Shown: in pieces, positions 1-5,224 of the stretch
Layout of the letters: every line of letters starts with the position of its first letter
Position numbering within the stretch: position 1 is the stretch's first letter
Program-made: the position numbers and the translations under genes
The notes under the pieces: model-generated
Seen by the model: the letters and a program-made list of their open reading frames with translations, nothing else
Told to the model about the DNA's origin: nothing
Database searches by the model: none
Assembly: GCA_002306005.1 (NCBI GenBank)
Contig: DBRO01000083.1
Location: forward strand, 551-5,774
Source: Ruminococcus sp. UBA1366
Lineage (GTDB): Bacteria > Bacillota > Clostridia > Oscillospirales > Ruminococcaceae
Length of the DNA: 5,224 nucleotides
Reading direction: 5' to 3'

Positions 1-1974
1 GATTTCGAAATCCTGTAATAAAAATGCGACCAAATCCTTCATGGGTTCACATACGCTGAGCGCTTGCTTGATTTCACGGATATAACCGATTTCATCACCG
101 GCTGCGCGGTTCTGAAGGGCTTGCCCCATATGATATCCGAATAGATGCAGGGGCGGCAACACGCCGACATCTTCCGGATTGAGCAGCTCCGGATTATAAA
201 TATTCTGTACGTAATCCGCAAGCATGGAGATGAAATTGTGATATAGCACACGTTTTTTACTGTCTGAAAGGGATGCACCTGCGAGAGAGGCGGTTTCCAA
301 GGCGCTGACTGCAAACAGTAGCTGCCGGATGCTTCCGGTGAAGCGTTCCGGGGTAATGTAATTCAGCATGACAGCGGGATATTGATGATGGAATTCCGCC
401 AGGATCGGAAAGATTTCCCGGAGGGTTTCGTATGTCAACCGATCGACCAACGGGGTAATGTCAATTTCCCGTTCCGCGCAAAGATAAATAAAATCCTTCA
501 TACAGGGAGTCCATTCCAGAGTAACGGCGAGCTTTTGCAGGCGCGCATCAAACGCGGCGGATTTGTTCTTTGTGCTGATCAGATCCATGAGGGTTAAGAA
601 ACTGTTGCCGGCAACTAAATCCGGATCTTGTGCGCAGGCGGCTGTTAAGTGCTGGGCATATTCCTGCTTGTCTGGACTGCCAAAGTACAGTTTTTCCATT
701 AGATTGTTGAAGACATCTATTTTATCTTGGTTTCCGGTTGCGGCAACGCGCAGGCAGAAATCCCGTATGGTGTGATACTCTTTGGCGGCTTTGAACAACT
801 CCTCAAACTGTTCTAATGCGGTACGGTAGCTGATAAATGGATAGTTCTCAGCGTGTTGTTCCATCCAAGTATCAAGTGCTTTTTGCTTGTTGCCAGCGTG
901 CAGGAGGTTGGTGCAGTATTGGTTGAGCACAAAAATCCGCCGTTTGGGATCCAGACTGGGATGCGGATGAATGGCTACGGTTTCCATGTTCAGCTCGTGA
1001 TTTTCGTAACGCTGATAACAATCCAAATACTGCTCCGCGGCAGTGCAGGCATTCTGATATTGCTTTAATTCCGTATAGATTGCTTGCTTCTTTTCATATA
1101 TTTCGCAGAGATACACGCTATCCTTGCGTATTACTGTATAAATTTCGTTCAGTAAATCCAGTGCCGGTTCATAATTTTTTTTGCTGATTTCCATGTTAAT
1201 TGCGTTTGTGAAGGCTTCCAGAATGTAGGGATTTTGATTGATATCCATCGTTCGTGCAAGTGCAAGCGCTTCCCGCGCGTATTTTTCCTTTTCATTTTCC
1301 TCAATACAGGAATCGCAAAGCTGGCAGAGATTGCGCAGATCTTTGGGATTCTTACGATAGTTTTCGAAAAGCGGCTCAAAGTTGCGTTTGGCCTTCTGCT
1401 TGCGTTGGTCGTCATTCAGGAAAGAATACCCGTAATGGTGCGCAATCGTTTGAAAATATAGAATGGGGCGCATCGGGGTAATCGTTTCGTGAATCTTTCC
1501 CTTAAATACCGTGTTGGGCGTCCTGCGGAACAACCTTGCGGCATAGAAATCCGAATAACTGGTACTGTTATGACTGGAGTAGTTCCGGATAATATAGAAA
1601 CCTGCGTGATATGCATTGCGCTTTTCAGGATTCTGCAGGAATTCCACCAGTTCACTGACATCCTCGTCAAACACTTCATCCGCATCGATAAACAAGAACC
1701 ATTCTCCGCGGCATTTGCGCAGACCAAAATTCCGCGCTGCGGCAAAGTCTCCGGTCCATTCAAATGGATAAACCTTGTCTGTGTATTTCTTGGCAATTTC
1801 TACTGTGCTGTCGGTGGAACCGGTATCCACAATAATCAGTTCACTACTGACGTGATCCGTAATGCCTTTTAAGGCTTCCAGGGTTTTTGCGAGAATGTTT
1901 TCCTCGTTCTTCACAATCATTCCCACAGAAAGAATCATGTCGTTTTGAATCGGTTCTCCGATTTTGGCTTTCAT
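1..1974 (-). CDS. Family 2 glycosyltransferase with long helical/TPR-like C-terminal region (3' end outside window)
   Basis: The frame reads from an ATG at 1974 down to base 1 with no stop: 658 codons, C-terminus missing. A ribosome site, AAAGGAG, lies 8 bases upstream (1989-1983). Seen: a GT-A nucleotide-sugar fold with SVGMIVKNEE (16-25), IIVDTGSTDST (47-57, acidic D50 and D55), GDFAAARN (75-82) and the metal-binding type motif FIDADE (95-100). Then come GKIHE (159-163) and HHYGY (179-183). From about residue 200 the protein is helical with TPR-like stretches such as NYEPALDLLNEI and QYQNACTAAEQYL, and a CxxCxxC cluster at 217-223. The motif order matches GT2 proteins with TPR tails, including the SunS-type protein S-glycosyltransferases, but this protein is much longer. 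It is probably cytosolic: no signal peptide or membrane segment is seen. It lies head-to-head with the flgM operon, so glycosylation of flagellin or another surface protein is an inference. A cell-wall or capsule role is possible. The fold is confident; the acceptor is unknown. Confidence 0.9.
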   Translation of the reverse strand, partial: MKAKIGEPIQNDMILSVGMIVKNEENILAKTLEALKGITDHVSSELIIVDTGSTDSTVEIAKKYTDKVYPFEWTGDFAAARNFGLRKCRGEWFLFIDADEVFDEDVSELVEFLQNPEKRNAYHAGFYIIRNYSSHNSTSYSDFYAARLFRRTPNTVFKGKIHETITPMRPILYFQTIAHHYGYSFLNDDQRKQKAKRNFEPLFENYRKNPKDLRNLCQLCDSCIEENEKEKYAREALALARTMDINQNPYILEAFTNAINMEISKKNYEPALDLLNEIYTVIRKDSVYLCEIYEKKQAIYTELKQYQNACTAAEQYLDCYQRYENHELNMETVAIHPHPSLDPKRRIFVLNQYCTNLLHAGNKQKALDTWMEQHAENYPFISYRTALEQFEELFKAAKEYHTIRDFCLRVAATGNQDKIDVFNNLMEKLYFGSPDKQEYAQHLTAACAQDPDLVAGNSFLTLMDLISTKNKSAAFDARLQKLAVTLEWTPCMKDFIYLCAEREIDITPLVDRLTYETLREIFPILAEFHHQYPAVMLNYITPERFTGSIRQLLFAVSALETASLAGASLSDSKKRVLYHNFISMLADYVQNIYNPELLNPEDVGVLPPLHLFGYHMGQALQNRAAGDEIGYIREIKQALSVCEPMKDLVAFLLQDFEI

Positions 1975-1982
1975 GGCGGGGG

Positions 1983-1989
1983 CTCCTTT
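1983..1989 (-). promoter_or_regulatory. Ribosome binding site of the glycosyltransferase gene
   Basis: Reads AAAGGAG on the minus strand, 8 bases before the ATG at 1974. It fixes the start at this ATG rather than at the internal ATG of residue 13, which has no comparable site. Confidence 0.85.
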
Positions 1990-1997
1990 CGATGAAC

Positions 1998-2015
1998 GTG
2001 CGCGAACTTCGGCAC
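1998..2015 (-). promoter_or_regulatory. Hairpin in the glycosyltransferase mRNA leader
   Basis: On the minus strand, GTGC+CGA pairs with TCG+GCAC around a 3-base AGT loop, with one bulged C. That is a 7-bp stem ending 8 bases upstream of the AAAGGAG site. There is no U-run after it, so it is not an intrinsic terminator. If transcription starts near 2029, it occupies the middle of a roughly 55-base leader and could affect mRNA stability or ribosome access. Pairing is seen; function is unknown. Confidence 0.4.
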
Positions 2016-2035
2016 AAATTCCGTCTTTTGATCTT

Positions 2036-2064
2036 ATTTTATAATAATTCCTGTATAAAATCAA
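2036..2064 (-). promoter_or_regulatory. SigA-type promoter for the glycosyltransferase gene
   Basis: On the minus strand a -35 box TTGATT (2064-2059) is followed by exactly 17 bases and a -10 box TAAAAT (2041-2036). These match the housekeeping consensus at 4/6 and 5/6. The predicted start lies near 2029, giving a leader of about 55 bases. This suggests the gene is transcribed by the vegetative sigma factor, independently of the flagellar operon. It is a prediction by eye. Confidence 0.65.
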
Positions 2065-2078
2065 GTGTTAATCTGCAG

Positions 2079-2107
2079 CTGCGCGTTTTTTCGTAAAAAA
2101 TTCGCAG
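2079..2107. repeat. Imperfect inverted repeat in the divergent intergenic region
   Basis: CTGCG (2079-2083) and CGCAG (2103-2107) form the outer arms. TTTTTT (2086-2091) and AAAAAA (2095-2100) form the inner arms around CGT, with a 2x2 mismatch between the two stems. It sits just upstream of the -35 box of the leftward promoter and upstream of any rightward flgM promoter. That is a suitable place for an operator serving one or both directions. It does not look like a terminator for either gene, since both are transcribed away from it. A role as a binding site is inference. Confidence 0.5.
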
Positions 2108-2113
2108 ACAGTA

Positions 2114-2140
2114 TTGAATCGTTAGAAAATATGACGAATA
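2114..2140 (+). promoter_or_regulatory. Weak candidate flagellar-sigma (SigD/FliA) promoter for the flgM operon
   Basis: The plus-strand operon must start in this spacer because the gene upstream is divergent. The best match I can find to the SigD pattern TAAA-N15-GCCGATAT is TTGA (2114-2117), 15 bases, then GACGAATA (2133-2140). The spacing is right but the boxes match poorly (2/4 and 4/8). A similarly weak alternative is TAAC at 2157 with GTCGGAAC at 2177. No good SigA promoter was found on this strand either. Treat as a pointer only. Confidence 0.2.
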
Positions 2141-2202
2141 AGTATATTAGAGATTTTAACTGATGATTTTCATGCTGTCGGAACCGGCTGTTTCGGCAGG
2201 AA

Positions 2203-2208
2203 GGGAGG
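2203..2208 (+). promoter_or_regulatory. Ribosome binding site deciding the flgM start
   Basis: GGGAGG lies 8 bases before the ATG at 2217. An in-frame ATG at 2163 would add 18 residues, but it has no such site, and this GGGAGG would then fall inside the coding sequence. The downstream ATG is therefore preferred. Confidence 0.85.
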
Positions 2209-2216
2209 TTTGCCAG

Positions 2217-2519
2217 ATGCGTTTGGATACCGTAAATGGATATGCCGGAAAAGTTGCTTCATTTTATAAGGAAACCACTGCTGCACAGCCGTCGGTGAGC
2301 GCACCGGCAGAACAAGGTCAAAAGCAGGACGTGATTTCGCTCAGCTCTTCAGCGGCTGGGTTTAAAGAATTACGCGGACTTTCCGCACAGATTCAATCTG
2401 AACTGGATGCGGAGCGCCCAGAGACGAAAATCGCCACACTGAAAGAACAGATTGCCGCGGGTACGTATCAAGTTGATACTCGGGAGGTTGCAACGGCGAT
2501 TCTTGAGCGTTTTGCGTAA
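2217..2519 (+). CDS. flgM: FlgM, negative regulator of flagellin synthesis (anti-sigma-28/SigD factor)
   Basis: A 100-residue protein, the usual FlgM length. Known role of the family: FlgM binds the flagellar sigma factor SigD/FliA in the cytoplasm and blocks late flagellar transcription. It is exported through the completed hook-basal body, which releases the sigma factor. Seen here: a low-complexity, probably unstructured N-terminal half rich in A, Q, S and P (about 20-37), then the conserved DVISLSSSAA segment (38-47). The C-terminal sigma-binding part has the family pattern R-x3-KIATLKEQIAAG-x-Y-x-VD followed by VATAIL (67-96). It has no cysteine, as expected for an exported flagellar protein. 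It is the first gene of the operon, and flgN follows after 50 bases. The start is chosen by GGGAGG. Recognition is confident from the C-terminal motif and the gene order. Confidence 0.93.
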   Translation: MRLDTVNGYAGKVASFYKETTAAQPSVSAPAEQGQKQDVISLSSSAAGFKELRGLSAQIQSELDAERPETKIATLKEQIAAGTYQVDTREVATAILERFA

Positions 2520-2569
2520 ACGGTGCAGCCGGGTTTTAGGCTTGTGCGCCGGAGGAGGTTTAAAAAAGA

Positions 2570-3022
2570 ATGGATTATTGTGATTTTATGGCGGATTACG
2601 CCGAGTTTTTCGAAAATGTTCGAGAACAGGAAAAAGAAAAACTGGAAGCATTGCTTTCCAATGATCTCCCGCGTATGCAAAAATCACTGAGTGAGCAGCA
2701 GATTGTCTTGAAAAAAGCGGAGGCCATGGAGAAAAAACGGCTTGCCATGCTCAAAGAAATCGGTTGTGAAAACCTGCCCCTGCGGGAGGTTGCAGCAAGA
2801 TTTGATGGAGAAGAAAAACAACGGATCATCAGTTCCGGTATCCGGTTGGATCGTGCGGTAAAGAGCATACAATACTTCAACCGTAAGGCTTTGGAAATTG
2901 CCGGAATGCAGATGGAATTTTTCTATGATCAGGACACGGGAGAGGAAAACTCTCATTTTTATACCGCACAAGGAAAAACCGACAGCAGCAAGAAATCCGG
3001 CAGTTTCAGCAAGGAAGTTTAA
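2570..3022 (+). CDS. flgN: FlgN, flagellar export chaperone for FlgK and FlgL
   Basis: A 150-residue, charged, almost wholly helical protein, typical in size for FlgN. FlgN proteins are cytosolic chaperones that bind the C-terminal ends of FlgK and FlgL and deliver them to the flagellar type III export gate. Seen: a long coiled-coil-prone helix at about 13-62, including REQEKEKLEALL and LKKAEAMEKKRLAMLKE. The family-typical loop with a short GCENLPLREVA segment (about 64-74) follows, then a second helical stretch to about residue 120. The last 20 residues are polar, rich in S and K, and probably disordered. A strong GGAGGAGG (2551-2558) lies 11 bases before the ATG, a slightly long spacing. 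Sequence conservation in this family is low, so the call rests on length, helix pattern and position between flgM and flgK. Confidence 0.88.
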   Translation: MDYCDFMADYAEFFENVREQEKEKLEALLSNDLPRMQKSLSEQQIVLKKAEAMEKKRLAMLKEIGCENLPLREVAARFDGEEKQRIISSGIRLDRAVKSIQYFNRKALEIAGMQMEFFYDQDTGEENSHFYTAQGKTDSSKKSGSFSKEV

Positions 3023-3042
3023 TACGGAACGCTGTTTGGTAA

Positions 3043-3090
3043 CAATGCATGGGAATCGGTGGGCAGGGACTGCCGGTAACGCCAGCATTG
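3043..3090 (+). promoter_or_regulatory. Predicted RNA structure in the flgN-flgK spacer
   Basis: CAATGC (3043-3048) plus TGG (3050-3052) can pair with CCA (3082-3084) plus GCATTG (3085-3090). This is a 9-bp stem with one bulged A. It encloses the small hairpin at 3062-3074, or alternatively ATCGG (3055-3059) paired with CCGGT (3073-3077). The stem ends 12 bases before the flgK ribosome site. There is no U-run, so this is not an ordinary terminator. The pairing is seen directly; a regulatory or mRNA-processing role is inferred. Confidence 0.45.
3062..3074 (+). promoter_or_regulatory. Candidate CsrA-binding hairpin upstream of flgK
   Basis: GGCAG and CTGCC form a perfect 5-bp stem around the tri-loop GGA. 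The stretch CAGGGA fits the CsrA core CARGGA, with the GGA in the loop, which is the preferred presentation of CsrA sites. A second GGA-rich element overlaps the flgK ribosome site about 30 to 40 bases downstream, so a two-site arrangement is possible. CsrA is not in the window, so this is an inference from motif and context. Confidence 0.4.
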
Positions 3091-3091
3091 A

Positions 3092-3108
3092 TTTTCCGGG
3101 AAGGAAGG
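3092..3108 (+). promoter_or_regulatory. flgK ribosome binding site with possible occluding hairpin
   Basis: GGAAGG (3103-3108) lies 9 bases before the ATG at 3118 and decides the flgK start. TTTTCC (3092-3097) just upstream can pair with GGAAGG (the last two pairs are G-T wobbles) around a GGGAA loop. That would cover the ribosome site and present a further GGA. The stem is short and weak, so occlusion alone is uncertain. Confidence 0.5.
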
Positions 3109-3117
3109 AATGAATTT

Positions 3118-4641
3118 ATGCGCCCGACTTTTTTGGGATATGAAGCATCAAAATCTGCAATTTTTGCGAGCCAGAAGGCGCTGGATATTACAGGAAATAA
3201 CTTGTCGAATATGTCTACGGAGGGCTATACCCGCCAGCGGGTTGATCAGGTTTCCGTTACCTACGGAAATTATGCGTCAAAAGGATATCTCGGTACGCGG
3301 GTTGCGCTTGCGGGACTTGGCACAAACGTCATTGGTGTCAGCCAAACGCGGGACAAGCAGCTGGATACGGCATTTCGGAATGAATACAGCGCTTCCAGTG
3401 GGTACAGCAAGGAAAACAGCATGCTTACCGATATTGAAAACATTCTGCAGGAGATGGATATCGGTACAACAGGAAATGGCTATGGCCTGCGGTATACGAT
3501 AGAAAATCTGTATACGGCATTGCAGGACTATTCCTTGGATACCAGTTCTGTTACCAATGCCAGCGTTGTGGCTTCCGCATTTGAAACGCTTTCCACCTCG
3601 ATCCGGCAGATGTCCGGCGCGCTGGACAGCAAAGCGGACGAATACAAGCAGGATTTGCAGATTGATACGGATGCATTGAATGAGAAATTGCAGTCTGTTG
3701 CACAGCTGAATAAAAGTATCCGCGAATCCATGGTGGTGAATCGGTATACGGAAGAATATGGCCCGAATGAATTGCTCGATCAGCGAAATTTGATTCTTGA
3801 TGAGCTTTCCGCATACGGACAGTTGGATGTAACCTATAATAGCAACGGCACAGTGGATGTCGATATCAATGGCCATGCCGCAGTAGAGGGCGAAGAATAT
3901 GATCGGCTGGAATACAGCGAGAATAACGATGGAACGATCAATCTCCGCTGGACTTCCACCGGAAAAATTGCGGATACCGGCAGCGGGATGCTAAAGTCTT
4001 CGGCGGATATTATCAACGGCAGAGGCACGGAATTACAAAATTCTACGGAATCGACAGTGCGGGGTGTGCTATATTATAAAGATAAGCTGAACGCGCTGGC
4101 ACAAAGCCTTGTGAGTATTGTGAATAACACGATTCCTGATACTGTGGATGCCAATGGAAATGTCCTGACGTATAAGAAATTTTATGGCGCGCAGGTAGAG
4201 AACGGCGATGGTACATCTTCAGTGTATCCGGATATGCTGGTAACGGCAGATAATATTGTGATTACAAAAGAATTGGATGAGGATTCGCTGTATATTTTGC
4301 CGAGCGACGGCAGTGCGGAAAACACGCATGTGCTTTCGCTGATTGCAAAGCTTTCAACAGAAAACCATAACATTGGCGGTTATACCGGTTCGCTGGAAGG
4401 ATTTATTTCGGATTATTTGACCACGCTGGGTAGTGATATCAACTATGCTTCCACAAAATATGAGGCTTCCCTGATCATTACGAATTCTGTGCTGGATCAG
4501 CGGGATTCCGTTGTTGGTGTATCAGAGACGGAAGAAACCTCCAATATGCTGATGTATAACAGAGCGTTTCAGGCGGCGGCAAGAATGTTCACGACGATGG
4601 ATGATTTGCTGGATGTTATTATCAACCAAATGGGTGTGTAA
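3118..4641 (+). CDS. flgK: FlgK, flagellar hook-associated protein 1 (hook-filament junction)
   Basis: A 507-residue protein, the normal length for Gram-positive FlgK. It is exported through the flagellum, FlgK subunits form the first junction layer between hook and filament, and flagellin cannot assemble without them. Seen: the N-terminal rod/hook family segment with SQKALDITGNNLSN followed by TEGYTRQRVDQ (about 18-44), the conserved NELLDQRNLILDEL (217-230), a variable beta-rich middle, and the C-terminal axial helix ending YNRAFQAAARMFTTMDDLL-x4-NQMGV (480-507). It has no cysteine and one tryptophan, usual for axial flagellar proteins. The ATG at 3118 is chosen because GGAAGG precedes it by 9 bases and MRPTFLGYEAS is where family similarity starts. 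An in-frame ATG at 3049 would add 23 unrelated residues. It sits 95 bases after flgN, an unusually long gap for this operon, and 29 bases before flgL. It is a client of FlgN. High confidence. Confidence 0.98.
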   Translation: MRPTFLGYEASKSAIFASQKALDITGNNLSNMSTEGYTRQRVDQVSVTYGNYASKGYLGTRVALAGLGTNVIGVSQTRDKQLDTAFRNEYSASSGYSKENSMLTDIENILQEMDIGTTGNGYGLRYTIENLYTALQDYSLDTSSVTNASVVASAFETLSTSIRQMSGALDSKADEYKQDLQIDTDALNEKLQSVAQLNKSIRESMVVNRYTEEYGPNELLDQRNLILDELSAYGQLDVTYNSNGTVDVDINGHAAVEGEEYDRLEYSENNDGTINLRWTSTGKIADTGSGMLKSSADIINGRGTELQNSTESTVRGVLYYKDKLNALAQSLVSIVNNTIPDTVDANGNVLTYKKFYGAQVENGDGTSSVYPDMLVTADNIVITKELDEDSLYILPSDGSAENTHVLSLIAKLSTENHNIGGYTGSLEGFISDYLTTLGSDINYASTKYEASLIITNSVLDQRDSVVGVSETEETSNMLMYNRAFQAAARMFTTMDDLLDVIINQMGV

Positions 4642-4670
4642 TGGTGCGGATTCGCAGATAGGAGAGCAGT

Positions 4671-5224
4671 ATGAGAATTACGAATAACCGAATTACAAGA
4701 AATTACTTGTCAAATCTCAACCGCAATATGGATTTGTACAATACATCTTATGAAAAGCTGGCGTCTGGCAGGGCGTTTACGCGGGTTTCAGAGAATGTTT
4801 CCGGCGGACGCAAGGCGCTGGAGCTGAGAACGCAGGCGTACCGCAACGAGCAGTACCAAAATAATATTGATACCGCACTGGAACAGCTGACGATTGCCGA
4901 AACCGCAATGCGGTCCATCAGCGAGGTTATGGTAACCGTCAAAGAGAAAGCCATTAAGGCAAACAGCGTCAACGATCAGACTTCGCTGGATGTGTATGCG
5001 GAAACCATGGAAGCAATGAAAGGTAATATCCTGCAGTTTTCAAATTCCGCTTATGTGGATAAGTATGTGCTGGGCGGTACAAACGGAAAAACCGAACCGT
5101 TTACGGTGGACGACAACGGCGACTTGCTGTTTAACGGCACACGTACGGAAGATATCGTGAGTACCACGGATGGTTATGTTGATCAAAACGGCGATCTTGT
5201 TGCGATGAGCAACGATGTGTATAT
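4671..5224 (+). CDS. flgL: FlgL, flagellar hook-associated protein 3 (3' end outside window)
   Basis: The first 184 codons are present and the frame is still open at the window end. FlgL is the second hook-filament junction protein. It lies between FlgK and the flagellin filament and shares the flagellin D0/D1 fold. Seen: the flagellin-like start MRITNNRITRNYLSNLN, then YEKLASGR-x3-RVSENV-x3-RKALELR (27-53), helices with NIDTALEQLTIAETAM (65-80), and the FlgL marker YVLGGTNGKTEPF (132-144), where the family usually has Y-x-FGGT. A beta-rich domain begins after that, with two DxNGDL turns (147-152 and 171-176). Where most family members have a proline after an acidic pair (S-D-D-P), this protein has S-E-N-V (40-43). 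AGGAG lies 6 bases before the ATG. No cysteine is present so far. It follows flgK by 29 bases and is surely cotranscribed. A flagellin gene is less likely given GGTNGKTEPF and the position after flgK. Confidence 0.95.
   Translation, partial: MRITNNRITRNYLSNLNRNMDLYNTSYEKLASGRAFTRVSENVSGGRKALELRTQAYRNEQYQNNIDTALEQLTIAETAMRSISEVMVTVKEKAIKANSVNDQTSLDVYAETMEAMKGNILQFSNSAYVDKYVLGGTNGKTEPFTVDDNGDLLFNGTRTEDIVSTTDGYVDQNGDLVAMSNDVY

Noticed and set aside
1489..1872. 127-residue plus-strand frame opposite the glycosyltransferase domain
   Set aside because: The opposite strand carries clear GT2 motifs over exactly this stretch; the plus-strand protein has no recognisable motif.
2163..2216. Longer FlgM beginning at the ATG at 2163
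   Set aside because: It has no ribosome site, the added 18 residues do not resemble FlgM, and a strong GGGAGG is correctly spaced for the ATG at 2217.
2520..2569. Possible terminator between flgM and flgN
   Set aside because: Only CCGG-type short matches with no stable stem followed by a U-run; the genes are best read as one operon.
2684..3088. 134-residue minus-strand frame opposite flgN
   Set aside because: Antisense shadow; composition and lack of a ribosome site argue against coding.
3049..3117. Longer FlgK beginning at the ATG at 3049
   Set aside because: There is no ribosome site, the 23 extra residues are unlike FlgK, and the ATG lies within the predicted stem. GGAAGG at 3103 serves the ATG at 3118.
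3110..3502. 130-residue frame starting at the ATG at 3110
   Set aside because: It overlaps flgK in another frame, gives an unnatural Arg/Cys-rich protein, and the true FlgK frame is certain.
3277..3876. 199-residue minus-strand frame opposite flgK
   Set aside because: Antisense shadow of a well-supported FlgK coding region; no family motif or ribosome site.
4645..4656. Small hairpin TGCG-GATT-CGCA between flgK and flgL
   Set aside because: Only 4 bp, no U-run, and close to what chance gives; not a terminator.
4641..4661. Six-codon frame (ATG to TAG) overlapping the flgK stop
   Set aside because: It overlaps the stop by one base, but has no ribosome site of its own and is too short to claim as a gene or leader peptide.

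Overview
The window is a stretch of chromosomal flagellar DNA, most likely from a motile, low-to-mid GC Clostridia-type Firmicute. The evidence is the gene order flgM-flgN-flgK-flgL, strong GGAGG-type ribosome binding sites, and FlgK/FlgL sequences of Bacillus/Clostridium style. A placement near the Oscillospiraceae/Ruminococcaceae is only an impression. No mobile element, CRISPR array, tRNA or rRNA is visible.

Layout: positions 1974 down to 1 on the minus strand are one uninterrupted reading frame of 658 codons with no stop before the window edge. It encodes a family 2 glycosyltransferase domain followed by a long alpha-helical, TPR-like region. A 242-base divergent intergenic region (1975-2216) follows. 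It holds a good SigA-type promoter for the glycosyltransferase, a leader hairpin, an AT-cored dyad, and necessarily the start signals of the plus-strand operon, which are not clear by eye. The plus-strand operon then runs flgM (2217-2519), flgN (2570-3022), flgK (3118-4641) and flgL (4671 to beyond the window).

How they fit together: FlgM is the anti-sigma factor that holds SigD/FliA until the hook is finished and is then exported. FlgN is the cytoplasmic export chaperone for FlgK and FlgL. FlgK and FlgL are the two hook-filament junction proteins on which the flagellin filament is built. In Bacillus subtilis this operon continues toward fliW, csrA and the flagellin gene, so the same may hold just right of the window. 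The divergent glycosyltransferase is a plausible flagellin- or surface-protein-modifying enzyme, by context only.

The most interesting unexplained signal is the 95-base flgN-flgK spacer. It contains a perfect 5-bp hairpin presenting GGA in its loop inside a CAGGGA motif, the form recognised by CsrA, plus a second GGA-rich hairpin that would cover the flgK ribosome binding site. This suggests, but does not prove, translational control of flgK by the CsrA/FliW switch.
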